From Myxococcales bacterium (GTDB lineage: Bacteria; Myxococcota_A; Polyangia; Polyangiales; Polyangiaceae), in contig JADJKB010000003.1 in the NCBI GenBank assembly GCA_016706225.1, forward strand, positions 1-64,000: a DNA stretch of 64,000 nucleotides, written 5' to 3'. Below the pieces are notes generated by a model, which saw nothing but the letters and a program-made list of their open reading frames with translations, made no database searches and was not told where the DNA came from. This document shows positions 42,812 through 52,515 of this stretch, piece by piece. The translations under genes and the position numbers were made by a program. The stretch's first letter is position 1. Every line of letters starts with the position of its first letter.

Positions 42812-43708
42812 TCACTGCGCGTGTTCGGCCCAGAACGGGAAGGCCTCGTCCAGATAGATTTCTCTCGCGCCATGGCCGGTCCGGTGCTCCGCGACCCGAA
42901 CCGGCCACTTGGCGTTGACCAGGAGCTGTCCCAGCTGGCGCGCAGATTTGCCCACCGTGTCGTAGAGACCGTAGCCGATGTACACGGGCCGTGGCGAGAG
43001 CTCGCGCAGGTTGGGTTCGAGCACGGCGGTGCCTCCGGACATGGCGCCAAAACCATCCACGTCGATGTCGCCGCGCTGAGCAAGGGTCGCAACGAAGTAG
43101 GCACCCGAGGACGAACCCGCCAGGTACACGCGCCGAAACTCGATCCCGGTCGCCTGCTCCAGCAGCTTTCGCGCCGCTTGAATTCGCAGCACGAGCTCGG
43201 ACGAAAGGCGTTGGTACGATCCGGGAGCCGTTGGCCAGCCCCACCAACGTTCGAGGCCTTTGGGCGTGAGACCCTGGTTACCGCGGGGCATCAGCGCGGC
43301 GGCGCCGGCGCGCCTCGAGGCGCGAGCGACGACCGCTTGGTAGTTGGTCTTCTGGACACTCGTTCGCTCCGGCGGCACCACTCCGTGCAAGTAGATGAGG
43401 AGGGTGTCGGTCGGCTGCTCCGGCAAGTAGAAACACGTGCTCGGATCGAGCCCACGGACCGCGTCGGTGCACCAATCCGTCGCGACGGCCTGCGGATCGT
43501 GCGGAGGCCAGGTCGCGGGAGGCGGCACGGCAAGTTTTGCGGGAGCGGCCGCGGTGCCGGCCTGCGGCGCCGGCCGACTGGCCACGGGCGACGCCGCGGG
43601 TTCGGCGGCTCGGGGCGCGTTCGGCGGTGGGGCCTCGGCACAGGCGCAAACAGCAAGGGCAATTGCCAAGCTCCCCGCCCGACCAGAGTCTCCGAGCCTC
43701 GCCGCCAT
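42812..43708 (-). CDS. Lipoprotein alpha/beta-hydrolase
   Basis: A protein of 298 residues. The signal peptide ends near ALAVCACAEAPPP (lipobox-like Cys). A Pro/Ala linker precedes the hydrolase fold: DTLLIYLHGVVPPERTS, the nucleophile elbow VYLAGSSSGAYFVATLA with Ser, PRPVYIGYGLYDTVGKSAR with the Asp, and AEHRTGHGAREIY with the His. Resembles PHB-depolymerase/esterase-type proteins. The substrate is unknown. It is divergent from the TPP-enzyme gene. Confidence 0.75.
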   Translation of the reverse strand: MAARLGDSGRAGSLAIALAVCACAEAPPPNAPRAAEPAASPVASRPAPQAGTAAAPAKLAVPPPATWPPHDPQAVATDWCTDAVRGLDPSTCFYLPEQPTDTLLIYLHGVVPPERTSVQKTNYQAVVARASRRAGAAALMPRGNQGLTPKGLERWWGWPTAPGSYQRLSSELVLRIQAARKLLEQATGIEFRRVYLAGSSSGAYFVATLAQRGDIDVDGFGAMSGGTAVLEPNLRELSPRPVYIGYGLYDTVGKSARQLGQLLVNAKWPVRVAEHRTGHGAREIYLDEAFPFWAEHAQ

Positions 43709-43825
43709 CAGCCCTACTCTAACCAGCCAGGCGCCACCGGACCAATCGATGACACGCCAGGCGTCATCCCCACCCGCGGTCAGCTCTGTTAGGACCTCAC
43801 TGGAGCTCGAGCAAAAGGAGATCTC

Positions 43826-45580
43826 ATGCAGACCGTGATCGGCGGCGAGGTAGTCGCGAAAATGCTGGCAAATGAGGGAGTCCGCAAGGTCTTTGGCATC
43901 GTCGATGGAACCTATCTCGGCTTCTACGCCAGCTTCGAGAAGTACGGCATCGAGCTGATATCTCCCCGCCACGAGACCTGTGCGGCCCACATGGCGGGCG
44001 CCTACGCGCGCCTCACCGGTGAGCTTGGCGTTTGCATGGCAAGCAATGGTCCCGGCGTCGCCAACATCTTGCCCGGCGTGGCGGTGGAAAACGGTGAGGG
44101 CAACCGCGTGCTCCTGATCACGAGCTGTCGCCGGCAGGGCATTGCGTACCCGGACCGCGGGGGCACGTTCCAGTACTTCGACCAGGTCGCGGTCACTCGA
44201 CCGATGACCAAGTGGAGTGGCGCCGCCGCGAGCTTCGAGCGCGTGCCGGAGCTGATGCGACGTGCATTCCGGATTTCACACCGCGGGCGCCCAGGGGTCG
44301 TGCACGTCGACATCCCCGAGAACGTGATGAACGGCAGCTTCACGACGAGCGAGACCTTCGACGCCGCGCCGTCGAGTTACCGTCGGGTCAGCGCGCTCGA
44401 GCCCTCCGCGGCGGACGTGACTGCCATCGCCGACGCAATGCTGAAGGCGGAGCGCCCGCTGATTCATGCGGGTAGTGGCGTCGTGCACGCCCGCGCCTTC
44501 GCAGAGCTCACCCAGGTCGCCGAGCAGCTCGGCTGTCCGGTCAGCACCAGCTGGGGAGCCCGCGGCGTGATCTCGGAGCAACATGCCCTGGCGTTGCCCA
44601 CCAACGCTCTGGCGGCAATTCAGGCTGCGCGGCAGAGCGCCGACTGGGTCTTGGTGCTCGGCTCTCGCCTGGGCGAGACGGATTTCTGGGGCAAAGCCCC
44701 GTACTGGGGGCCGCGCGACGCCCAGCGTTTCATCCAGGTCGACCACGACGAGGAGATCCTCGGGCTGAATCGGCCCGCAGAGCGCTGTGTGCTTTCGGAC
44801 TGCGGAACGCTACTGCGGGCGCTGGCCAGAGAGCTCGAGAGGCGTCCGCTGGCTGCGGAGCAGAAGCAGCTGCGTGCGCGCCGTACCGCCGAGCTCGGCG
44901 CGCTGAGGGTGCAAGAACGCGAGCAGCTCGCGGCCGCGCTCGAGAACCGCGCCTCACCCATGCCTCCGGCGCACGTGCCGCACACGCTGAGGAAGCTGCT
45001 GGAGGACGACGCCATCCTGATCGCGGACGGCGGCAACACCGCAGTGTGGGCCCAGTTCTTCCACGAGGTCCGGGTGCCCAACACTTTCCTCGGTACGTTC
45101 AAGCTCGGCATGTTGGGCGCCGGCATTGCACAGGCGCTGGGCGCTCAGGTCGCCCTGCCAAAGCGGCGGGTGGTGTGTGTGATTGGCGACGGTGCGATGG
45201 GTTTCCACGCGCAAGAGCTCGAGACCGCGGTGCGCCACCGACTGCCGGTCACGTTCGTGGTGCTGTGTGATCGCCAGTGGGGCATGGTGAAGCTGACGCA
45301 GCAGGTGGGACTTGGCGCAATGCGCGAAGCCCTTGGCAGCAAGCACGAAGGCACGATCAACACCGACTTCGAGGAGATCCGCTTCGACGATCTCGCCCGG
45401 GCGATGGGCGCGCACGGGGAGCGCGTCTCCGCTCCGGACGAGCTGGAAACCGTGCTGAAGCGGGCACTGGACCACGCCGGCCCCGCGCTCGTGCACGTCG
45501 ACGTGGATCCGATGCTGCATCTCTGGGCACCGGGCCTGCAGTTGTTCAAGGACATGCACCAGGAGCCCGCCGGAGAATGA
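43826..45580 (+). CDS. Thiamine pyrophosphate-dependent enzyme, acetolactate synthase-like
   Basis: A protein of 584 residues with AGGAG five bases before ATG. Three domains: N-terminal Pyr domain with KVFGIVDGTYLGFYASFEKY and the active-site Glu in SPRHETCAAHMAGAYARLTG; a middle FAD/NAD-like domain (HAGSGVVHARAFAELTQVAE); and the C-terminal PP domain with VCVIGDGAMGFHAQELETAV and the metal site in FVVLCDRQWGMVKLTQQ. This is the ilvB/oxalyl-CoA/sulfoacetaldehyde-type family; the exact reaction cannot be told. An SDR gene overlaps its stop by four bases and may act on a related substrate. Confidence 0.8.
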   Translation: MQTVIGGEVVAKMLANEGVRKVFGIVDGTYLGFYASFEKYGIELISPRHETCAAHMAGAYARLTGELGVCMASNGPGVANILPGVAVENGEGNRVLLITSCRRQGIAYPDRGGTFQYFDQVAVTRPMTKWSGAAASFERVPELMRRAFRISHRGRPGVVHVDIPENVMNGSFTTSETFDAAPSSYRRVSALEPSAADVTAIADAMLKAERPLIHAGSGVVHARAFAELTQVAEQLGCPVSTSWGARGVISEQHALALPTNALAAIQAARQSADWVLVLGSRLGETDFWGKAPYWGPRDAQRFIQVDHDEEILGLNRPAERCVLSDCGTLLRALARELERRPLAAEQKQLRARRTAELGALRVQEREQLAAALENRASPMPPAHVPHTLRKLLEDDAILIADGGNTAVWAQFFHEVRVPNTFLGTFKLGMLGAGIAQALGAQVALPKRRVVCVIGDGAMGFHAQELETAVRHRLPVTFVVLCDRQWGMVKLTQQVGLGAMREALGSKHEGTINTDFEEIRFDDLARAMGAHGERVSAPDELETVLKRALDHAGPALVHVDVDPMLHLWAPGLQLFKDMHQEPAGE

Positions 45581-46558
45581 GCGAGGCGACGCGCCCGCCC
45601 TCCGTGTTGGTCACGGGCGCCGCCGGTTACGTCGGAGGCCTGGTCACCGCGGCGCTCGCCTCACGGCGAGCCGAGCTCACCCAGCTCGTTGCCCTCGACG
45701 TCCGCAAACCCGAGCGCGCGGCGGCGGAGTCGGGGGTGCACTGGGTGAGCGGAAGTGTGTGATCCGGATATCGCGCGGGTGATCGACGAACACCAAATCG
45801 ACGTGGTCGTCCACCTCGCGTCGATCCTGAAGCCACCGGTGGCTGACGGCGAGCGCCTGGCCTACCGCGTGGACGTTGAAGGCACGCGCAACGTGCTCGC
45901 CGCGTGTGTGACACACGGGGTACGCAAGCTGGTGATCACGACCAGCGGCGCGTCCTACGGGTACCACTCCGACAACCCTACCTGGCTGACGGAGGACGAT
46001 CCCTTGCGCGGCAACGAGGAGATCCCCTATTCCCGCAACAAACGCCTGATCGAGCACGACCTCGCCGACTATCGCAGTCGGCATCCGGAGCTCGAGCAGC
46101 TGGTGTTTCGACCCGGGACGGTGATCGGTCCCGGGGTATCGACACCCGTGACCGAGCTCTTCGAGGCCAAGGTGCTGCTCGGAGTGCTCGGCTCCGACTC
46201 ACCGTTCGTGTTCATCTGGGACGTCGACGTCGTCGAGTGCATCGTGCGCGGAGTGTTCGGCCCACAGACGGGCATCTACAACCTGGCGGGGGACGGCGCG
46301 CTCAGCGCGCGGGAAATCGCAGCCAGGCTCGGCAAACGCTACCTGCCGCTGCCCGCGTCGGTCATCGCGCTGGCCCTCGCCATGCTGAAGCGCGGGGGTA
46401 AGTCAGCGTACGGACCCGAGCAGGTGAAGTTCTTGCGATATCGCCCGGTGCTCTCCAATCGCGCTCTCAAGGAACGCTTCGGCTACACGCCTCAGCGCAC
46501 GTCCCGTGAGGCGTTCGAGGCCTACGCGGACGCGCTGCGAGCGCGACACCGAGACTGA
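45577..46558 (+). CDS. NAD-dependent epimerase/dehydratase-type SDR, frame broken at a GT repeat
   Basis: The start MSEATRPPSVLVTGAAGYVG has the Rossmann TGxxGYxG motif. The frame stops at 45762 right after GTGTGTGA. The other frame continues with CDPDIARVIDEHQIDVVVHL and ends at 46558. It carries the SDR catalytic Tyr-x3-Lys in IPYSRNKRLIE and substrate-domain segments (VFIWDVDVVECIVRGVFG). Adding one GT to the GTGTGT tract at 45755-45760 restores an open gene of about 327 residues. So this may be a slip-prone gene, an inactive variant or an assembly error. It overlaps the TPP gene by four bases. Confidence 0.75.
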
Positions 46559-46562
46559 GACA

Positions 46563-47714
46563 TCACTTCGCCGCCACTGCGCCCGTGCCGAGACCCGAAA
46601 GTGTCCGGGCCAGCAGCGCGGTCCCGCAGCCGTACTTTTGCTTCAGGGCGCTCGCCATGGGCACGACGTGAACGTTCGGGTTCTTCGCTATGCTGCCGAG
46701 CGCCGCCGAGAGGGCATCGGTTCGAATGTAGTCGTGGATCAGGATCACCCCGCCCCGTCGCGAGTGGTAGGCGAGGTTCTCCGTCAGATACGAGAACTCG
46801 GTCTTGCGCTGGGGGTTGGTGTCGCCGGACTCACCGTGCCACATGATGTTGAGGAACCCCAGGCGGGCGAGGGCGGAGTCGTAGAGTTTCTGCTGATCGC
46901 GCGTGGAGAGCCCGACGTACGGAGTGCCGGCAGGGGGCCGCGAATACACGATTGCGTACGGCCTGCGCCCATCCGTGTAGCCCCGCTCGGCGAGCACCTC
47001 CGCATGCCGAGCCGCGAAGCTCTGCCATTCACTGCGGAGTGAAGCCGCGGGCAGATAGGTTCCCGTTTTCCTGTCAAACACCCGGGTGAAGAGCGCATCA
47101 AAGTCGTCGGGAGAGCTCGCGAGTAATGCCAACTCGATCAAGACTCGGGTCGTCTCGTGCTCGCCCCGGATGTACTCGATGCTCTTTTCTCCGTGGTTGC
47201 GCACCGCCATGCCGACGTCGTGGTTGTAAGTGTGTGATCCCAGGCTGTGACCTTCGGCGACCATGCGCTGAACCAGAGTGTAGGTGTCCCGGCGGATGTT
47301 GTGCCCGACCAGAAAGAACGTCGCGACCAGCTGGTGTTTGGCCAGGAGGTCCAGCACCTTCGGGGTCTTTCCAGGATGCGGACCGTCATCGAACGTGAGC
47401 ACCACCTCTCCCTTCGTCATTACGTCCGAGGGGTAGAGGCCAGCCGGGTGCTTCTCCTTCACCGGCAACACGCACGCTTCCGATGGCTCAGCAGGCGTGT
47501 TCGGCGGCGAGGCCTGGCGCTCGGAGCTAGTTAGCTCGAGGGCAGGCCCCGCGTTCTTGCTCAGTGCGCCCGCAGGCGTCGAGGGCACGCGACCCTTCGG
47601 GGCCAGGACACTCGGAGCATCCGCGCCGACGACGCGCAGCGACGGCGCGTTCGCGGTGCAAGCCACGCCGAGTACCAAGACGATTAGTAGCGAGCAGCGG
47701 CGAAGAATTTCCAT
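46563..47714 (-). CDS. Polysaccharide deacetylase-family lipoprotein
   Basis: A protein of 383 residues. The signal peptide ends in a lipobox (LIVLVLGVACTANAP). A NodB fold follows: TKGEVVLTFDDGPHPGKTP (metal Asp and the first catalytic Asp), AEGHSLGSHTYNHDVGMAVR (the two His of the zinc site), and RRGGVILIHDYIRTDALSAA (motif 5). It has a long insert (about 185-300) that is unusual for the family. Such enzymes deacetylate peptidoglycan or surface glycan. Its stop lies four bases from the convergent SDR's stop. Confidence 0.85.
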   Translation of the reverse strand: MEILRRCSLLIVLVLGVACTANAPSLRVVGADAPSVLAPKGRVPSTPAGALSKNAGPALELTSSERQASPPNTPAEPSEACVLPVKEKHPAGLYPSDVMTKGEVVLTFDDGPHPGKTPKVLDLLAKHQLVATFFLVGHNIRRDTYTLVQRMVAEGHSLGSHTYNHDVGMAVRNHGEKSIEYIRGEHETTRVLIELALLASSPDDFDALFTRVFDRKTGTYLPAASLRSEWQSFAARHAEVLAERGYTDGRRPYAIVYSRPPAGTPYVGLSTRDQQKLYDSALARLGFLNIMWHGESGDTNPQRKTEFSYLTENLAYHSRRGGVILIHDYIRTDALSAALGSIAKNPNVHVVPMASALKQKYGCGTALLARTLSGLGTGAVAAK

Positions 47715-47925
47715 CTCGACGCAGATACGGAGATCCGTGACGCAAGCCCGAGCCGGCGTCCGGCGCTCGCACAGACCTCGAGCGCGGTCCGCATGCGCCG
47801 CCCGCGGCCGACGACGGCGATGAGGGGGCAGCCACGTTTCCCGGCATTCCTGCCGACTGTCACGGATCGCCGTAAGGGCTGTTAGCGCCTATATTGCCCG
47901 CGCTTCTGGACCCGAGAGCTGAGTG

Positions 47926-48573
47926 ATGACGGACAACGCCGAGCCGAGCGACGCTGAGCTGCTCGCGAGCATCGCGTCCCGGTCATCTCACCTCGAGTCG
48001 AACCAAGCGCAGGCCATGTTCTATTCGCGTCACGTCCGCTATCTGTATGGCGTGCTCGTGCGTCGCCAGTCCAAGCTCCTGTCCCTGGCCGGAGTCAGCG
48101 CGGAGGACTTGGTGCAAGAGACCTTCCACCGTGCGTTCGAGCGCGCTCACACCTTCAAGCCCGACGACACACTCGATGCGGAGCTTGGCCGACGGCGCAC
48201 CCGCGCGTGGCTCGGTCGCGTTGCGCAGAACTTGCTCGCCGATCAGCTCGTGCGCTTTCGTGAGGTCAGCGCGAGCCCCTACCTCGATCGAGTCTCCTCG
48301 GAGGGCCTCGACGAGAGCCCAACGCCCTCCCGGGAGGTCGACCTCGTCAGTGAAGGCCTCGATGCGTTGACGGAGCGCGAGCAAGACGTGCTGCGCGTGA
48401 CGGCACTCTACCAGCGCGCGGGCGACCACCAACGGCTTCCTAACGCGATCTCGGCCGAGCTCGCAGCGCGCTGGGGCACCAGCAACGAGAACATCCGCGC
48501 GATCCGTTTTCGGGCGATGAAAAAACTGACGGACTTCGTCACCTCGCGCATCGGGCAGGAGAAGACGCCATGA
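47926..48573 (+). CDS. ECF-type RNA polymerase sigma factor
   Basis: A protein of 215 residues. Region 2: AQAMFYSRHVRYLYGVLVRR, then GVSAEDLVQETFHRAFERAH and TRAWLGRVAQNLLADQLVRF. Region 4: LTEREQDVLRVTALYQRAGD, AELAARWGTSNENIRAIRFR. It is followed by a membrane-anchored partner with a four-base overlap. The upstream gap (47715-47925) contains no supported gene. A GTG one codon upstream (47923) is also possible. Confidence 0.85.
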   Translation: MTDNAEPSDAELLASIASRSSHLESNQAQAMFYSRHVRYLYGVLVRRQSKLLSLAGVSAEDLVQETFHRAFERAHTFKPDDTLDAELGRRRTRAWLGRVAQNLLADQLVRFREVSASPYLDRVSSEGLDESPTPSREVDLVSEGLDALTEREQDVLRVTALYQRAGDHQRLPNAISAELAARWGTSNENIRAIRFRAMKKLTDFVTSRIGQEKTP

Positions 48574-49754
48574 CAGAAAAGAACGGCGCCGACCCGGGTG
48601 AAGACGAGCTCAGCGCAGTCGAGCTGGCGGACGCCTTCGCCCAGAGGGGTGAGCTGATCCCCACTACCCTCGCCGAGGTGCTGCGAGCAGAAGAGGACGG
48701 AGTCGAGCACGAGGGAGAGTTGCCACCCGGCCTTGCGGAGCTTCGCCTGCCCCCAGAGAGCGCAACCAAGGCCAAGCTCGACCTGGAAGACGAAAGCCCC
48801 GAGCAGCCAAGCTCGCTCGCGGATCACCGCCGGAGAAAGAGCGCGTTTGCGAGCCATTTCCTGGCTGCAGCGATCGGGGCGGCGGCGGCGACGGCGCTCT
48901 GGGTGAGCCGCGAGCAGCGGCCCGAGCCCGGAGCCACCGTTCCCACGAGTGAGCCTCAGGCGCCCGTTGCGGACGCGGCGCGCACGGAACCGCGTCTCAT
49001 GCTACCCAACGTCACGACCTGCAGCGCGACTTGCTGCGCCGGCTCGAGCTGTGCGGCGGCGAAGGACGAGCTTCGCCAGTGCAGCTCCGGGCGCAAATGC
49101 GTCGCGTGTTCGTTCGATGAGCTCGCCGCGAGTCGGTACCGCCTGCGGCTCGGCGCTTTTGCTCCCACGGAGGCCGGCGCAAAGGCGGTGAGCTCCGCGG
49201 GCGCGGCCGGACTCGAGCTCTGTATCCGAGTGGGCAGCTCGGCGCCGAGCTGCGTGCCGGCCCACGCCAACGCAAACGCCACCGAGCAATGGTCACTCTT
49301 GCCTATGGTTGCGAGTGCGCAAGATCTTCTGGCGGGCTTCGTGCTCGAGGTTCGTCCCCGGGTACCGGGCGCCGGTCCGATTGGGGAGTGGCGAAGCCCG
49401 GTGCAATTGAACGCGACCGTGATGTGCCGAGGGCTCTCGCTCAAACCCAAGACCGCGAAGGATGAGTCGCTCGGAGTCGTATCGGTGTTCCTCGATGATG
49501 CACACTACGTGGAGCTTCTGCGCGCCGGTAGCGTGGAGCCGCTACTGGCGGCGCGCCGACGCTTCGAGCTGGGCGACGTGCCGGCGAAGCTGTTCGAGAC
49601 AACGGCCGCGGATGACCAGAAATTCTCGCTGGTGCTCGGCCCCACCGACAAACCCAGCGCGGAACGCCTGCGCTGGTCCGTGCTCGAGAAGGGCCACGAG
49701 GCACGCTTGGTGATCGGCGAAGACCACCTCGGAAGTCCCAAACCTCTCGACTGA
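48570..49754 (+). CDS. Membrane-anchored partner of the sigma factor
   Basis: A protein of 394 residues. The acidic N-terminal 85 residues are cytosolic and could bind a sigma factor; one membrane helix follows (ASHFLAAAIGAAAATALWVS). The exported part starts with a Pro/Ala linker and a Cys-rich segment (CSATCCAGSSCAAAKDELRQ, CSSGRKCVACS), then a beta-rich domain. The four-base overlap with the sigma gene and the one-helix topology suggest a trans-membrane anti-sigma factor, without a recognisable zinc motif. No family is recognised. Confidence 0.65.
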   Translation: MTEKNGADPGEDELSAVELADAFAQRGELIPTTLAEVLRAEEDGVEHEGELPPGLAELRLPPESATKAKLDLEDESPEQPSSLADHRRRKSAFASHFLAAAIGAAAATALWVSREQRPEPGATVPTSEPQAPVADAARTEPRLMLPNVTTCSATCCAGSSCAAAKDELRQCSSGRKCVACSFDELAASRYRLRLGAFAPTEAGAKAVSSAGAAGLELCIRVGSSAPSCVPAHANANATEQWSLLPMVASAQDLLAGFVLEVRPRVPGAGPIGEWRSPVQLNATVMCRGLSLKPKTAKDESLGVVSVFLDDAHYVELLRAGSVEPLLAARRRFELGDVPAKLFETTAADDQKFSLVLGPTDKPSAERLRWSVLEKGHEARLVIGEDHLGSPKPLD

Positions 49755-49797
49755 CGGTCCACACTCCGCCGGGGCGTGGACCGTGAAGCGCTGCGCA

Positions 49798-51303
49798 TCA
49801 GGGCCGGGCGCCCGAATCGACGCCCGCGTCCGGCGGCGGTGCCAGACCGAGCAGCGTCGCACGCCCCAGATCGTCGAGGGCGCCGCTCAGATCACCAGCG
49901 TCCGCTCGTGCGTCACGCCGTGCTTCGATGGCCCGCGCGAGCAGCTCCCGAACCTCCACCGAGTCCTCCAGCTTGGCTGCCTTCTCGAGGGCTGCGACGG
50001 CTCCGTCGGCGTCGTCGATCTCGAGCAGCGAATCCCCGAGGTCCACGTAGGTTCGAGAGTCGTTCGGCTCGAGGCCGATGGCCTTCCGGTATTGCACGAT
50101 GGCCTCCCGGTGTTTTCCCGCGCGCGCCAGCTCTCCTGCGTCGCGAACCAGGAGCGAGACCAATGCACGCTGTAGATCTTCGGAGGGCTGCGCGGCGAGC
50201 GTGCGTTCGAGCTCGGCAATGCCACCCGCGCGGTCCCCTGCCTCTCCCAGCGCCAGGGCGAGGTTCCGACGGGCGGGCACACTCCCCTCGTCCAGAAGGA
50301 GCGCCCGGCGATAGGCAGCGATGGCGCCCTGCAGGTCTCCCTTGTTTGCCAGCGACACGCCGTGGTTGATGTGCGCGCCGACCAATGCGCGCAGGTGGTC
50401 CGGGCTCGGTTCGAGCTCCCGCGCTCGCTCCAGATGAACGATGGCCGCCTCGAAGTCGTCCTTTTGCTCCAGGGCGAGACCGAGGTCGTAGTGCGCGGTC
50501 GGATCTCTCGGTTCGAGCACGAGCGCGCGTCGGTACGCGGCGATCGCCCCGTCCAGATCCCCGCCCCGCGCCAGATCGACGCCTTGGTTGACCTTGGCCG
50601 GCGCCGTGTCGGAGTGCTCCCGCAGAAGGACCGAACCGCCGAAGGCAACCATGACGACGATGACGACCAAGGCGGAGGCCGCGACCGGGCGCTCACTGCC
50701 GCGCGCTCGCTTCCTTGCCAGCCAACCGAGCGCGCCACCCGCCAGGAGCCCCCCGACGTGCGCGGCGTTGTCTGCCTGAATCAGCGCACCAAACGCCAGC
50801 GTGGCGACGGCCCAAGACACGAGCATACGACGCTCGTCCGAGCGCTTCGGTCCGTCGAGGTGCGCGCGCACCGCCCCCGCCGCGATGGCGCCACAGATCG
50901 CGCCCGACGCACCGGCGGAGACAACGGGCTCGCGCAGGTGCCAGAGCACCGACGCAACGGAGCCCATGACCCCCGACGCGAGATAGATGGCAACGAAGCG
51001 AGTGGGACCATAGTCGCGCTCGAGAGTCGGCCCGATGGAGAGCAAGGCTGCGGAGTTCATCAGCAGGTGCAAGAGCCCGATGTGCAGAAACATCGAGGCC
51101 ACCAGACGATGCAGCTGTCCCTCTCGCACCAGCGGCGCGTAGCTCGCGCCGAACTTCATCAACGTCTCGGTGGACGCCGTGGTGATCTCGCTGCGACCGC
51201 CGGTTAGCACCATCGCGACGTGGGCAACCAGGTAGACACCGAGCAAGAGGGCCGTGGGGCTCGAAGCCCAGGCGGCGGCGGAGAAGCCCCGTTTCGGAGT
51301 CAC
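49798..51303 (-). CDS. Rhomboid protease fused to TPR repeats
   Basis: A protein of 501 residues with GTG start. The rhomboid domain (about 1-210) has six hydrophobic helices and the catalytic pair: VVSAGASGAICGAIAAGAV with the Ser in GASG, and QADNAAHVGGLLAGGALGWL with the His. After one more helix, about eight TPR units follow (for example VDLARGGDLDGAIAAYRRAL, NHGVSLANKGDLQGAIAAYR, AGKHREAIVQYRKAIGLEPN). Intramembrane serine protease; TPRs probably bind substrates or partners. Confidence 0.85.
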   Translation of the reverse strand: MTPKRGFSAAAWASSPTALLLGVYLVAHVAMVLTGGRSEITTASTETLMKFGASYAPLVREGQLHRLVASMFLHIGLLHLLMNSAALLSIGPTLERDYGPTRFVAIYLASGVMGSVASVLWHLREPVVSAGASGAICGAIAAGAVRAHLDGPKRSDERRMLVSWAVATLAFGALIQADNAAHVGGLLAGGALGWLARKRARGSERPVAASALVVIVVMVAFGGSVLLREHSDTAPAKVNQGVDLARGGDLDGAIAAYRRALVLEPRDPTAHYDLGLALEQKDDFEAAIVHLERARELEPSPDHLRALVGAHINHGVSLANKGDLQGAIAAYRRALLLDEGSVPARRNLALALGEAGDRAGGIAELERTLAAQPSEDLQRALVSLLVRDAGELARAGKHREAIVQYRKAIGLEPNDSRTYVDLGDSLLEIDDADGAVAALEKAAKLEDSVEVRELLARAIEARRDARADAGDLSGALDDLGRATLLGLAPPPDAGVDSGARP

Positions 51304-51498
51304 GCCGACGATTTCTCACAAACAGCGGGCAACGAGGAGCCCGAAGTGTAGCAGTCGCGGCACACTGGAGAACCTCCGTTCACAGCCTGGGTTGGCATAA
51401 ACACCGAGAAACTTGGCATCTGCGCCGGCGAAGGAAGCCAACGATCCCGGCCGCCGTAGCACCTCGATGAACCCCTCTTTGCTTGAATCGGAGACACC

Positions 51499-52446
51499 AT
51501 GTTTCGTCGCTTCACCCTCGCCGCGCTGTTTGCCACCGCGATCTTGCCCGCCTGCACGCTGCCCCAAGGGCCCCAGGATCCGGAGAACACCGCTCCCCCC
51601 GTCAGCGCCCTCGACGACCCGACGCACCCCGGCATCGAAGCCTGCGCGAGCGGGGACGTCGAAGCCGAGCTGCAGATCGCCCGTGACTTCAAGGATAGCT
51701 GTCACGAGATGGTGGTATGCGGCGGGCTCTCTGCTGCCTTCACCATCACCCTCGTCGAAGTGCTGATCAACGCGGCATCGGGGAGCTCGACCGATCCCAG
51801 CGGCTTCGTATACGTGGGCGAGGGGCGCTACGCAGCCGGCACTCAGATGGAGATCACACTCAAGCTCGCCAAGGACACCAGCTTCGGCAAAATCGGCGAC
51901 GTCATCGACTTCAACCTGTTCGACGTGTCGAGCTACTTCACCAGTGCAAAGCTCGTGGCCTCTGCCTCGGTCAGCACGAACGGCACGGCCAAGACCAGCT
52001 TGTCAGCCGAGTTCGAGGGCAAGGGAAAGGGCTTCGAGCTCCTCGGTCTCGAACCAGGGCCGGACGGCACCATCCAGACCGATCTCGCAACCATCTCGGC
52101 GAACCTCGGCGCCAGCATCCTGCTCGAGACCAAGATCTTGATGAACGACGTGCGGGATAGCAGCACCATCAGCTACCAGCTCGACAGCCCTGCAACACTG
52201 CTCTCGAACTACCTCGAATCGGGACCGATGGACATGCAGCTCGTGAAGATCACCGGGACAGCGTCAAGCAAGAGCCAGACCATCCTGATGAAAGACTGGG
52301 CCATGGCCTTCAAAGCCTCGAGCTCGTCGGGCACGCTCGACGGCAGCATCGACTTCGAGGTGCGCGGCGGGGCCTTCGACTACGTCGCCAAGTTCACCTA
52401 CCCGCATCGAAAAGAGCCGGATGTGAGCCTGGGTTGTGCAGAGTGA
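51499..52446 (+). CDS. Lipoprotein, unknown
   Basis: A protein of 315 residues. The signal peptide ends in a lipobox (LAALFATAILPACTLPQ). The mature part is beta-rich with short hydrophobic repeats (KLVASASVSTNGTAKTSLSA, DLATISANLGASILLETKIL, KITGTASSKSQTILMKDWAM) and one Cys pair early (CHEMVVCGG). No family was recognised. It lies between the rhomboid gene and a DUF4126-like gene. The start ATG is the only one that gives a full signal peptide. Confidence 0.7.
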   Translation: MFRRFTLAALFATAILPACTLPQGPQDPENTAPPVSALDDPTHPGIEACASGDVEAELQIARDFKDSCHEMVVCGGLSAAFTITLVEVLINAASGSSTDPSGFVYVGEGRYAAGTQMEITLKLAKDTSFGKIGDVIDFNLFDVSSYFTSAKLVASASVSTNGTAKTSLSAEFEGKGKGFELLGLEPGPDGTIQTDLATISANLGASILLETKILMNDVRDSSTISYQLDSPATLLSNYLESGPMDMQLVKITGTASSKSQTILMKDWAMAFKASSSSGTLDGSIDFEVRGGAFDYVAKFTYPHRKEPDVSLGCAE

Positions 52447-52515
52447 GCGGGTCAGCTGCGAGCGTCGCGGTCAGAGCCCCTTGAAATTCTGGCACACCAG
52501 CCCAAGCTTGCCCGC

